Of a stretch of DNA of 37,278 bases, positions 7,467 to 15,093 are shown in pieces. Position 1 is the first letter of the stretch, and each line of letters starts with the position of its first letter. Where the stretch lies: NCBI RefSeq assembly GCF_029869545.1, contig NZ_JARWQD010000382.1:1-37278 (forward strand), given 5' to 3'. The stretch is from Nocardia wallacei (GTDB taxonomy: Bacteria > Actinomycetota > Actinomycetes > Mycobacteriales > Mycobacteriaceae). The notes beneath the pieces are model-generated. The model made no database searches and was not told the origin of the DNA. It saw nothing but the letters and a program-made list of their open reading frames with translations. The translations under genes and the position numbers were made by a program.

Positions 7467-7820
7467 TCAGTGGATCCGGCTCTGCCAGTCGCTCGGGACG
7501 CGATCGCGCGGCCCCGGCACCCCCTGGCCCGGCGGATGATTGTGCGGCGGTGCGAGTTCCGGGCCCTCGCCGAACATCTCCTCGGTGCGGAAGTCCCAGA
7601 ACCATTCCTCACCGGGCTCGTAACTCTGCACGTAGGGGTGGCCGGTCGCGGCGAAATGCTTGGTGGCGTGCTGCGACGGGGAGGAATCGCAACAGCCGAC
7701 GTGACCGCACTGGGCGCAGCGCCGCAGGTGCACCCACCAACCGCGGGCTTGCTCGCATTCCACACAGCCGGGGCCGCTGGGCGCCGCCGCCGGATCGATT
7801 CCCTCGATCGCCTGAGACAT
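7467..7820 (-). CDS. UBP-type zinc finger protein
   Basis: 117 residues containing a ubiquitin-specific-protease-type (ZnF-UBP) zinc finger: CVEC (C19, C22), CAQC (C35, C38), H40, C43/C44, then H51, H55 and H61 in the spacing of that fold. A Trp-rich segment WFWDF and a polar tail follow. In eukaryotes this fold binds the ubiquitin C-terminus. In actinobacteria, which lack ubiquitin, such proteins are common but the ligand is unknown; a free C-terminus or zinc/redox sensing are possibilities. The ATG at 7820 overlaps the stop of the histidine kinase gene (TGATG) with GGAGG 6 nt upstream, so translation is coupled. A GTG one codon earlier is an alternative start. Confidence 0.85.
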   Translation of the reverse strand: MSQAIEGIDPAAAPSGPGCVECEQARGWWVHLRRCAQCGHVGCCDSSPSQHATKHFAATGHPYVQSYEPGEEWFWDFRTEEMFGEGPELAPPHNHPPGQGVPGPRDRVPSDWQSRIH

Positions 7821-9334
7821 CACTGACCTCCAGGATTCGCTTGCGCTGCTTGACCTTCCGTCGCGTCGCCCTCGTCCTGCTGTCGATGCAGCGGCAGCCG
7901 GACGATGAACCGGGTATCGCCGGGCACCGACTCCACCCGGATGTCGCCGCCGTGCTTGTTCACCACGATCCGGAACGAGATGTCCAGTCCCAGACCGGTT
8001 CCCTCACCCACCGGCTTGGTGGTGAAGAACGGTTCGAAGATCCGGTGCCGGAGTTCGTCGGGAACACCGGAACCGGTATCGCAGATTTCCACTGCGGCAC
8101 AGTCGTTTTCGTGATACGTGCGCACGGTGAGCGTGCCCCGGCCCGCCATCGCCGCGACCGCGTTGTCGATCAGGTTCGTCCACACCTGATTCAATTCCGC
8201 TGCGTAACAGGGCACTTGCGGCAGCGCGCGGTCGTAGTCCTTGACGATCCGGACACCGTCGCCGATCTTTCGGGCCAGCATCACCAGGGTGCTGTCGAGC
8301 AGCTCGTGGATGTCGACCACCTGGAACGGCGCCCGGTCCATCTGCGAATACTGCTTGGCCGCATGCACCAGCGAGGAGATGCGGGTGGTCGAGTCGGTGA
8401 TCTCGTTCATCAGCAGCTCGGTCTCGACCGTGTAGTTCAGCCAGCGGATCGCGCCCTCGAAGACGCTGCTGTCGTGCCCCTCCAGGGTGGCCGCGACCTT
8501 CTCCAGCCAGTCGATGTCGAATCCGGCCTGTACGAAGTTCGGCGCCAGGTCCCAGCCGTTGGCGATGCCGTGCTCGGTGAGCCAGTCGCCGAGCTCGTCC
8601 TCGCGGTCGGCGGCCTCCAGCGTGGTCAGCGTCGGGGCCTTGGCGACCTGGGTGGCGGCCTCCTCCTGCAGCTGCACCAGCGCCTCCAGCGACGACGAGT
8701 CGAACTTGCCGTGCGCCATCATCTTCAGCTTGTGCCGCATCCCGGCGACCCGCTCCCGCAGCGACGACGTGGCGCGCACGGCCGCCGCGGCGGGATTGTT
8801 CAGCTCGTGGGTCAGGCCCGCCGACAGCGAGCCCAGCGCCAGCAGCCGCTCGCGCTGGCCGATGATCTCGTTGGCGTTGCGGTTGCCGAAGAACACGCCC
8901 TCGAGCAGGTGCAGGGCCATCGGGAACCAGTCCTGCATCATGCGCGCGAAGGTGCCCGCATCGAGGACGAAGAACTTCGACGGCTTGGTCACCGAGAACG
9001 ATCCGGTGTAGTTCTGCTCGGCCTTGTCGCCCATGTAGGCGGTCCAGGCACCGGCGTAGGAGCCGCGGTGATCGGTGCGGACCAGCTCGATCTCCTCACC
9101 GGCGGACATCTTGGTCAGCACGACCTCGCCGTCCATCAGGACGTAGAAGCAGGTCGCCGGGTCGCCCTCGCGATAGACCGGCCCCGGCTCGAAGTGCTCC
9201 ACGCGCCCGTCCCGGCACAGCCAGGCCAGCTGGTCGTCGTCGAGCTTCTCGAACAGGAACAGCGTGCGCAGTTCCTCCGGGTCACAGACCAGTTCCGTGC
9301 CCTGCACGTACTCGGCCGCGGCGTCGTCAGCCAT
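7820..9334 (-). CDS. Histidine kinase with N-terminal cyclic nucleotide-binding domain
   Basis: 504-residue cytoplasmic sensor kinase without membrane segments. Residues about 26-145 form a cyclic nucleotide-binding (Crp-type) domain with the GxxxxREGDPATCFYVLMDGEV core. The H-box is GSLSAGLTHELNNPAAAAV with the phospho-acceptor His at 176. A variable helical insert separates it from the HATPase domain: N-box NLIDNAVAAM, G1 CDTGSGVP, F-box FEPFFTTK and G2 GEGTGLGLDI. It starts 11 nt after the stop of the REC-reductase gene and overlaps the zinc finger gene. ATG at 9334 is chosen because AGGAG sits 8-9 nt upstream. The neighbouring REC domain is the obvious phosphate acceptor. The true ligand of the sensor domain is not predictable. 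Confidence 0.93.
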   Translation of the reverse strand: MADDAAAEYVQGTELVCDPEELRTLFLFEKLDDDQLAWLCRDGRVEHFEPGPVYREGDPATCFYVLMDGEVVLTKMSAGEEIELVRTDHRGSYAGAWTAYMGDKAEQNYTGSFSVTKPSKFFVLDAGTFARMMQDWFPMALHLLEGVFFGNRNANEIIGQRERLLALGSLSAGLTHELNNPAAAAVRATSSLRERVAGMRHKLKMMAHGKFDSSSLEALVQLQEEAATQVAKAPTLTTLEAADREDELGDWLTEHGIANGWDLAPNFVQAGFDIDWLEKVAATLEGHDSSVFEGAIRWLNYTVETELLMNEITDSTTRISSLVHAAKQYSQMDRAPFQVVDIHELLDSTLVMLARKIGDGVRIVKDYDRALPQVPCYAAELNQVWTNLIDNAVAAMAGRGTLTVRTYHENDCAAVEICDTGSGVPDELRHRIFEPFFTTKPVGEGTGLGLDISFRIVVNKHGGDIRVESVPGDTRFIVRLPLHRQQDEGDATEGQAAQANPGGQ

Positions 9335-9345
9335 GGCGCACACTC

Positions 9346-11019
9346 CTATTGCTTGGCGATGTATCGGTGGACGAGCATGACCGCCATCGCGCCCTCGCCC
9401 ACGGCGGACGCGACCCGTTTGGCCGATTCCGACCGCACGTCACCGGCCACGAACACACCGGGCACGCTGGTCTCCAGATGATGCGGCGGCCGCGGCAGCT
9501 CCCAGCCGGGCGGCCGGGCGCCGTCGACGAGGAGGTCCGGTCCGGCCAGCACATATCCGGCCTCGTCCCGGACGACCAGGCCGTCGAGCCAGTCGGTCTC
9601 GGGGGCGGCGCCGATGAACAGGAACAACCGCTCGGCCTCCACCTTTTCTTCCGCGCCGGTGGAATTGTTGCGCAGCACGATCCGCTCCAGGTGGTCGTCG
9701 CCGTCGGCGGCCACCACCTCGGTGCAGGTGTGCACCTTGATGTTCGGGATCTGCTCGATCTGCCGGACCAGATAGTGCGACATGCCCCGCTCCAGCGAAT
9801 CCGACCGCACCAGGATGTGCACGGTGCTCGCGTTGCGGGACAGGAACACCGCCGCCTGCCCGGCCGAATTCGCCCCGCCCACGATGTAGATCTCGCGGTC
9901 GGCGCAGTCGGCGGCCTCGGTCATCGCCGAGCCGTAGTACACCCCGCGCCCGGTGAAATCGTCCACGCCCGGCGCCGGGTGATGGCGGTAGTTGACGCCG
10001 GTGGCGATCAGCACCGTATGCGCCGCGACCGAGCTGCCGTCGTCGAAACGCACCACCCGGGCCGAGCCGCACGCCTCCAGCCCCACCACCTCACGCGCAG
10101 TGATCAGCTCGGCGCCGAACTTGACGGCCTGGCGCCGCGCCCGATCCGCCAGCTGCGCGCCCGACAGGCCGTCCGGGAAGCCGAGGTAGTTCTCGATGCG
10201 CGAGCTCTGCCCGGCCTGGCCGCCGGTGGCGGTGCGTTCCACCAGCACGGTCCGCAGGCCCTCCGACGCGCCGTAGACCGCCGCGCCCAAACCGGCCGGG
10301 CCGCCGCCGATCACGATCAGATCGTAGAAGTCGCCGGTCGGGTCGGTGCTGAGCCCGACGCTGCCAGCCAGCTGGGAGTCCGAGGGGGTGATCAGCGCCT
10401 GACCCGCGGCGTCGATGATCACCGGGCATTGATCCTGGGTGGCGCCCGCCGCCTCCAGCAGCCGCGAGCCCTCCGGTTCGTCGGCCAGGTACCAGCGATA
10501 GGGCAGCTGATTGCGGGCCAGGAATTCGCGCACCTGCGAGCAGCGGGCCGACCAGCGATGCCCGATCACCTTCGTCTCGTGCACGGGCCGGTGCTCGTCG
10601 CCGCGCCACGCCTCCAGCAGGGCGTCGACCACCGGGTACAGCTTCTCCTCCGGCGGATCCCACGGCTTGAGCAGATAGTGATCGAGATCGACGACATTGA
10701 TCGCCTCGATGGCGGCATTGGTGTCGGCATAGGCGGTCAGCAACACCCGGCGCGCATACGGGTGCAGGTCCATCGCCTGCTCGAGGAATTCGATGCCGTC
10801 CATGCCCGGCATCCGATAATCGGCGATCAGCACGGCGACCGGCTGGCCGCGCAGTTTCATCTCGCGAAGCGCGTCGAGCGCCGAGGCACCCGATTCCGCG
10901 CGCAGAATCCGATAATCCGCGCCGTAGCGACGCCTCAGATCGCGGACCACCGCCCGGGAGACGCCCGGGTCGTCGTCGACACTGAGGATTGCCGGTTTGG
11001 CGACAGCTGGTGAAGTCAC
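9346..11019 (-). CDS. Response regulator-thioredoxin reductase fusion protein
   Basis: 557 residues in three parts. Residues 8-130 are a receiver domain (DDD at 15-17, phospho-acceptor D67 in LIADYRMPGMDG, T95, K118 in LLKPW). Residues about 148-225 form a thioredoxin/glutaredoxin-like domain with a single Cys in SARC where CxxC would be expected. Residues 230-557 are a thioredoxin-reductase-like flavoprotein: FAD motif DLIVIGGGPAGLGAAVYG, NADPH motif IYIVGGANSAGQAAVFL, and C-terminal GVFVAGDVR. The reductase lacks its CxxC redox pair (YYGSAMTEAADCADRE spans that place), so it cannot reduce thioredoxin in the classic way. The start is GTG at 11019; a CATACT with 6-nt spacing suggests a leaderless mRNA. 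It is the first gene of the three-gene operon. Confidence 0.92.
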   Translation of the reverse strand: MTSPAVAKPAILSVDDDPGVSRAVVRDLRRRYGADYRILRAESGASALDALREMKLRGQPVAVLIADYRMPGMDGIEFLEQAMDLHPYARRVLLTAYADTNAAIEAINVVDLDHYLLKPWDPPEEKLYPVVDALLEAWRGDEHRPVHETKVIGHRWSARCSQVREFLARNQLPYRWYLADEPEGSRLLEAAGATQDQCPVIIDAAGQALITPSDSQLAGSVGLSTDPTGDFYDLIVIGGGPAGLGAAVYGASEGLRTVLVERTATGGQAGQSSRIENYLGFPDGLSGAQLADRARRQAVKFGAELITAREVVGLEACGSARVVRFDDGSSVAAHTVLIATGVNYRHHPAPGVDDFTGRGVYYGSAMTEAADCADREIYIVGGANSAGQAAVFLSRNASTVHILVRSDSLERGMSHYLVRQIEQIPNIKVHTCTEVVAADGDDHLERIVLRNNSTGAEEKVEAERLFLFIGAAPETDWLDGLVVRDEAGYVLAGPDLLVDGARPPGWELPRPPHHLETSVPGVFVAGDVRSESAKRVASAVGEGAMAVMLVHRYIAKQ

Positions 11020-11065
11020 CTCAAAAGTATGGGCGTCGACGCAAGTGGGTTCCGCCGGTGCGTGC

Positions 11066-11263
11066 TCACAACCGGTGATGCTGGACCAGGTCCAGCTCCT
11101 TCTGGGTCAGCAACCGCTCGAGCCGTTCCTCGCGCTCGACGGCCTTCCGGTCGGATCTCTTACCACCGTGCCCCGGTGGGGCGGCGACGTCGTCGGACTC
11201 TGAAACCGGAAGTAGCGGAACGGAATCCGGCTGCCTGCGATGGAGGAGAAAGCGCAGTTTCAC
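11066..11263 (-). CDS. Possible small hypothetical protein, 65 aa
   Basis: A short reading frame starting with GTG (KLRFLLHRRQPDSVPLLP...) with GAGG about 9 nt upstream. It is rich in Arg/Glu with a charged, probably helical C-terminal half (REERLERLLTQKELDLVQ). It fills the gap before the REC-reductase gene and could be cotranscribed. No homologue is recognised, and it may be spurious. Confidence 0.4.
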   Translation of the reverse strand: MKLRFLLHRRQPDSVPLLPVSESDDVAAPPGHGGKRSDRKAVEREERLERLLTQKELDLVQHHRL

Positions 11264-11371
11264 GGCCGATCACCTCACGTTGGACGAAAACTCGGGCTCG
11301 GGTCGGTTGCTTCGTTGCCTGCCGCTTCATCTATCTGCCATTGTGCGTCGGCTATTACAGGTACCGATACC

Positions 11372-11391
11372 GATCACATCAGAATGTGATC
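11372..11391. promoter_or_regulatory. Perfect 8-4-8 inverted repeat, probable operator
   Basis: GATCACAT-CAGA-ATGTGATC, in an AT-rich island between the leftward two-component operon (or small ORF) and the rightward SRPBCC gene. The gap 11264-11496 holds no other gene. Downstream lies a further short palindrome, AATCGATT. Candidate repressor/activator site for either divergent unit. Confidence 0.6.
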
Positions 11392-11496
11392 TAGTTGATT
11401 TTCAATCGATTGTGGCCCGCGTCACCCGGACCGGGCCGATACGCCGGTGTCCCAGTAGGATTCCGTTACCGATAGTCACACCTCGGAGGGGCAACG

Positions 11497-11946
11497 TTGC
11501 CGAACACCCTGGAAGCCACCGTCGACATCGCCGCCCCGCGCGAGCGGGTCTGGGCGGTCGTCTCCGATCTGAAGCGGATGCCGGAGTTCAGCCCGAACAC
11601 CGTCCGGATGCTGCCGCTGGGCACGCCGCGCGCGGGGACCTGGACCGTCAACCTCAATCGCGACGGGGGCAAGTACTACCCGACCACCTCGCGGATCGTC
11701 CGCTTCGAACCCAATCGGGCCTTCGCCTTCCGGATGAACGAGAACGGCACGGTCTGGAGCTACACCCTGGAATCGACCGAGTCGGGCACCCGGCTGACCG
11801 AGCGGCGCGACGTCCCCAACGGGGTCCGCAAGCCGGTGCGCATGATGATCGACCGGTTCCTCGGCGGTGAGCAGCAGTTCGAGGCCAATCTGGTGCGCGG
11901 CATGAACGAAACGCTCGGCAAGATCAAGGCGGCCGCCGAGCGATAG
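11497..11946 (+). CDS. SRPBCC (START-like) family protein
   Basis: 149-residue single-domain protein of the polyketide cyclase/START superfamily. Its N-terminus (ATVDIAAPRERVWAVVSDLKRMPEFSP in part) is the typical first strand and helix, followed by strands such as RIVRFEPNRAFAFRM and SYTLESTESGTRLTERR, and a long C-terminal helix. Members bind hydrophobic ligands in a cavity; none of the specific ligand residues is known. Translation starts at TTG 11497 with GGAGGGG 6-7 nt upstream. The SIMPL lipoprotein gene follows after 17 nt, probably in one operon. Confidence 0.85.
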   Translation: MPNTLEATVDIAAPRERVWAVVSDLKRMPEFSPNTVRMLPLGTPRAGTWTVNLNRDGGKYYPTTSRIVRFEPNRAFAFRMNENGTVWSYTLESTESGTRLTERRDVPNGVRKPVRMMIDRFLGGEQQFEANLVRGMNETLGKIKAAAER

Positions 11947-11963
11947 GCGTAGGTTCGGCTGGC

Positions 11964-12653
11964 ATGCGACCGATCACAGGAGCCGCCGTCGCGCTGGCCG
12001 GTGCGGCGGCGCTGCTGTCCGGGTGCGGCGGCGGCGATCCGGAGACCAGCCGTGATGTCACGGTGGTGGGGACGGGCCAGGTGCGCGGCGCGCCGGACAC
12101 CCTGAATTCCGATCTCGGGGTGGAGGCGACCGCACCCGACGTGTCCACCGCCATCGAGACCGCCAACCGGGAGGCCAAGGCGGTGATCGACGCGATGGTG
12201 GGCGCCGGGGTCACCCGCGAGGACATCCGGACCACCGACGTCTCCGTGCAGCCGCAGTACGGGCCCGAGCGCGCGGTGACCGGCTATCGCGCCGCGAACA
12301 CCGTGCACGTGACGGTCCGCGACCTGACCAAGGCCTCCGCGGTGCTCGACGCCGCGGCCAAGGCGGGCGGCAACGACACCCGGATTCGCGGGGTCTCCTT
12401 CGCGCTCGACGACAATTCCAAGCTGCTGGCCGACGCCCGCGCCCGCGCCTTCGCCGATGCGAAGTCCCGGGCCGAGCAGTACGCGGTGCTGTCGGGCCTG
12501 AAGCTGAAGGATGTCAAGACCGTCAACGAGACCCGCAGCGGCGGCGGCGAACCCCCGGCGCCGCGCACTCAGTTCGCGACGCCGGAGGTGCCGCTCGAAC
12601 CCGGCATGCAGACGGTGACCTTCGACGTCACGGTCACCTGGAGCATGGGCTGA
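11964..12653 (+). CDS. SIMPL-domain (DUF541) lipoprotein
   Basis: 229 residues. The signal MRPITGAAVALAGAAALLSGC ends in lipobox LSGC. The mature part is a SIMPL domain: VTVVGTGQVRGAPDTL, the helix with ANREAKAVIDAMVGAGV, the step EDIRTTDVSVQPQYG, and RARAFADAKSRAEQYA. Bacterial relatives include the cell-surface oligomer BP26 of Brucella and E. coli YggE, linked to oxidative stress; precise activity is unknown. It would be anchored outside the cytoplasmic membrane. It ends 4 bp before the convergent KAS III gene. Confidence 0.88.
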   Translation: MRPITGAAVALAGAAALLSGCGGGDPETSRDVTVVGTGQVRGAPDTLNSDLGVEATAPDVSTAIETANREAKAVIDAMVGAGVTREDIRTTDVSVQPQYGPERAVTGYRAANTVHVTVRDLTKASAVLDAAAKAGGNDTRIRGVSFALDDNSKLLADARARAFADAKSRAEQYAVLSGLKLKDVKTVNETRSGGGEPPAPRTQFATPEVPLEPGMQTVTFDVTVTWSMG

Positions 12654-12657
12654 GGAT

Positions 12658-13686
12658 TCACTGCCAGTTGGGAAGTTTCACTACCTGGGCGGCGTAGGAC
12701 AGGCCCGCGCCGAAGGCGACGAGCAGGGCGTCGGCGCCGGGCTTGGTGTCGCCGTTACGTAGTAATGCCTCCATGGCCAGCGGGATCGAGGCGGCCGAGG
12801 TGTTGCCCGTCTCCTCGATGTCGTTGGCCAGCGCGCAGTCGGCGGGCAGGTCCAGCGCCTTCGCCATGATCTCGATGATCCGGCCGTTGGCCTGGTGCGG
12901 GACCATGGCGTCGATATCGTCGGGGACGAGCCCGGCGCGCTCGATCGCGTCGAGGCACACCTTCTTCAACGAGTGTGCGGCCCAGCGGAAGACCGCGGTG
13001 CCCTCCATCGCCAGATAGGGGCGCACGGCGTCGGTGCCCTTCTCGTCGATCTCGCCGAAGAACTCCATCCAGTCCTTGTCCTGGCGGATGGCGTGATGCT
13101 GGGTGCCGTCGGAGCCCCAGACGGTGGGTCCGATGCCCGGCTCGTCGGACGGGCCGATGACCACCGCGCCCGCGCCGTCGGCGAACAGGAACGCCGTGCC
13201 GCGGTCGGTCGGGTTGATCGTGTCGGTGAGCCGCTCCACGCCGATCACCAGGACGTGACCCGCGGTGCCGCCCTTGACCAGGTCCGAGGCCAGGGCGATG
13301 GCGTGACAGAACCCGGCGCAGCCGGAGGAGATGTCGAAGGCCGCCGGATTGTTCATGCCCAGTTCGGTGGCGATCTGCGGGGCCGCGGCCGGGGTGAGCA
13401 GCAGCCAGGTGGAGGTAGCCACGATGACGCAGTCGATCTTGTCGGGGCTCACCTCCGCGGCGGCCATGGCGTCGCGCGCGGCGGCGGCGCTCATGCCGAT
13501 GATCGTTTCGGAATCCGAGGCGAACCGCCGGGTCTTGATGCCCGAGCGGGTGCGAATCCATTCGTCGGTGGAGTTGATCGGTGCAGCAACCTCGTCGTTG
13601 GTGACGACTCGAGCCGGGCGGTACACGCCGAGCCCGAGCATCGCGGTGTGCTCCACCCCTGTGACCTGGGCGAGTCGAGCAGCCAT
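12658..13686 (-). CDS. fabH: 3-oxoacyl-ACP synthase III (KAS III) family protein
   Basis: 342-residue thiolase-fold condensing enzyme. The catalytic triad is complete: C123 in DISSGCAGF, H264 in VPHQANGRI and N295 in ETGNTSAAS. The start INSTDEWIRTRSGIKTRR and the DGAGAVVIGPS glycine loop are typical of FabH, which condenses acyl-CoA with malonyl-ACP to start FAS-II chains; in mycolate producers it links FAS-I to FAS-II. Substrate chain length cannot be read here. It stands alone, not in a fab cluster, so it could serve another acyl pathway. AGGAG lies 8 nt before the ATG at 13686. Confidence 0.9.
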   Translation of the reverse strand: MAARLAQVTGVEHTAMLGLGVYRPARVVTNDEVAAPINSTDEWIRTRSGIKTRRFASDSETIIGMSAAAARDAMAAAEVSPDKIDCVIVATSTWLLLTPAAAPQIATELGMNNPAAFDISSGCAGFCHAIALASDLVKGGTAGHVLVIGVERLTDTINPTDRGTAFLFADGAGAVVIGPSDEPGIGPTVWGSDGTQHHAIRQDKDWMEFFGEIDEKGTDAVRPYLAMEGTAVFRWAAHSLKKVCLDAIERAGLVPDDIDAMVPHQANGRIIEIMAKALDLPADCALANDIEETGNTSAASIPLAMEALLRNGDTKPGADALLVAFGAGLSYAAQVVKLPNWQ

Positions 13687-13703
13687 CGTGCTTCTCCTAG
13701 GTA

Positions 13704-13715
13704 CCTGCCGGCAGG
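13704..13715. repeat. Perfect palindrome CCTGCCGGCAGG upstream of fabH
   Basis: 12-bp self-complementary site 17 bp before the fabH ATG, close to the ribosome binding site. The gap 13687-13944 (258 bp) also holds a second palindrome, ATTGTCACAAT at 13848-13858, and a TAATAT on the minus strand at 13815-13820 that could be the fabH -10. No gene is supported in the gap. Confidence 0.4.
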
Positions 13716-13944
13716 CGTGTCCCGGGCCTGCGGCCCCACCCGCGCATCGAACGTTCCTTCATCGGGCCCTCATCGGACGACTCCCTGACGAGTCCGTAGA
13801 CATGAGGCCCCCTCATATTAGCCGGAACACTAACGGGAGGCGTGGGTATTGTCACAATCGATCGGGTACTGCCAGTTCGAACGTAGTTCGCACGCCGGTT
13901 GCTCCGACCGGCGCCACTGTTCCCACGAGTGATTCGAGGACATC

Positions 13945-14217
13945 ATGCTCGGTCTCGGAATTATCGGCTGGATCATCATCGGCGGCCTCGCCGGATGGAT
14001 CGCCAGCAAGATCATGAAAACGGATGAGCAGCAGGGCATCCTGCTCAACATCGTCGTCGGCGTGGTGGGCGGCCTGCTGGGCGGCTTCCTGATGAAGCTG
14101 CTGGGCGTCGACGTGGAAGGCGGCGGGCTCATCTTCAGCTTCCTCACCTGCCTCGGCGGTGCGGTGATCCTGCTCTGGCTGGTCCGCCTCGTGACCGGCC
14201 GCCGCAAAGTCGGCTGA
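13945..14217 (+). CDS. GlsB/YeaQ/YmgE family stress-associated membrane protein
   Basis: 90-residue very hydrophobic protein with three membrane segments: LGIIGWIIIGGLAGWIASKI, then ILLNIVVGVVGGLLGGFLM, then FSFLTCLGGAVILLWLVRLV. Gly-rich helices and the short loop MKTDEQQG are the hallmark of the transglycosylase-associated (GlsB/YeaQ) family, often induced by general or envelope stress; molecular role unknown. ATG at 13945 follows GAGGA. A strong terminator hairpin lies 15 nt after the stop, so it is probably monocistronic. Confidence 0.88.
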   Translation: MLGLGIIGWIIIGGLAGWIASKIMKTDEQQGILLNIVVGVVGGLLGGFLMKLLGVDVEGGGLIFSFLTCLGGAVILLWLVRLVTGRRKVG

Positions 14218-14232
14218 ACCGGCCGGGTGATG

Positions 14233-14264
14233 CTGCCGCAGTGACGAACTCGTCGCTGCGGCAG
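14233..14264 (+). terminator. Terminator hairpin after the GlsB-family gene
   Basis: CTGCCGCAG at 14233-14241 pairs with CTGCGGCAG at the 3' side, and the stem continues through GACGA/TCGTC with one G-U, giving about 14 bp around a 4-nt loop. A short TTCT follows. Confidence 0.75.
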
Positions 14265-14376
14265 TTCTCGCCGCGGCCCGGCCCGCCCGCTCCGGCGGAG
14301 GATCGTCGCAGCACACACCGTGACCACCGGCGTCCCGTATGGTGTGAGCGACAATCCGCGCACGAAAGAGGAGCCT

Positions 14377-15093
14377 GTGGCCCGCCGTCCCACCCCGCCC
14401 GGCACGCCCGAACGCACCGGTCTCGGCCATGTCGCCGACCTGGTCCGCGACGCGATCCCGCCGCTGCATCCCGCCGGCCTGCCGTTCGTGGCTACGCCGC
14501 TGGCGATCGCGTTACTGGGTAGGAAGCGGAAGTGGTTGCGCCGCAGCGGGTTCGCCTCCGCGGCGGCCGCGGCGGCGTTCTTCCGGCATCCGCACCGGGT
14601 GCCGCCGAACCGGCCGAATATCGTGGTCGCGCCCGCCGACGGCCAGGTCGCGCTGGTCGATACCGCGGTGCCGCCCGCCGAGCTGAATCTGGGCGAGGCC
14701 GAGCTGCCGCGGGTGAGCATCTTCCTGTCGGTGCTCGACGTGCACGTGCAGCGCACCCCGGTCTCCGGCAGCGTGCGCGAGATCGTGTACCGGCGCGGGC
14801 AGTTCCGCTCCGCCGACCTGTCCGAGGCCAGCGCGGTCAACGAGCGCAACAGCGTCGTACTGGAGACCGCCTCGGGCGCGCTGGTGACGGTCGTGCAGAT
14901 CGCGGGCCTGCTGGCGCGCCGGATCGTCTGCGATGCCAAGGTCGGCGACAAGCTGACCATCGGCGACACCTACGGGCTGATCAGGTTCGGCTCCCGGGTG
15001 GACACCTACTTCCCGGCCGGAACCGAGCCGCTCGTCGTCCCCGGGCAGCGCACCATCGGCGGGGAGACGGTGCTCGCCGAACTGCTGTCATGA
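14377..15093 (+). CDS. psd: Phosphatidylserine decarboxylase proenzyme
   Basis: 238 residues, the short actinobacterial/Psd-II-like form. It decarboxylates phosphatidylserine to phosphatidylethanolamine at the membrane. Visible motifs are VAPADGQVALVD, DVHVQRTPVSG (active-site His) and the self-cleavage region IRFGSRVDTYFP, where the Gly-Ser bond is cut to make the pyruvoyl group. A hydrophobic N-terminal segment (about residues 30-60) anchors it. GTG at 14377 has GAAAGAGGAG just upstream; an in-frame ATG at 14320 lacks such a site. Its stop overlaps the pssA start (ATGA), so the two consecutive enzymes of one pathway are translationally coupled. Confidence 0.95.
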   Translation: MARRPTPPGTPERTGLGHVADLVRDAIPPLHPAGLPFVATPLAIALLGRKRKWLRRSGFASAAAAAAFFRHPHRVPPNRPNIVVAPADGQVALVDTAVPPAELNLGEAELPRVSIFLSVLDVHVQRTPVSGSVREIVYRRGQFRSADLSEASAVNERNSVVLETASGALVTVVQIAGLLARRIVCDAKVGDKLTIGDTYGLIRFGSRVDTYFPAGTEPLVVPGQRTIGGETVLAELLS

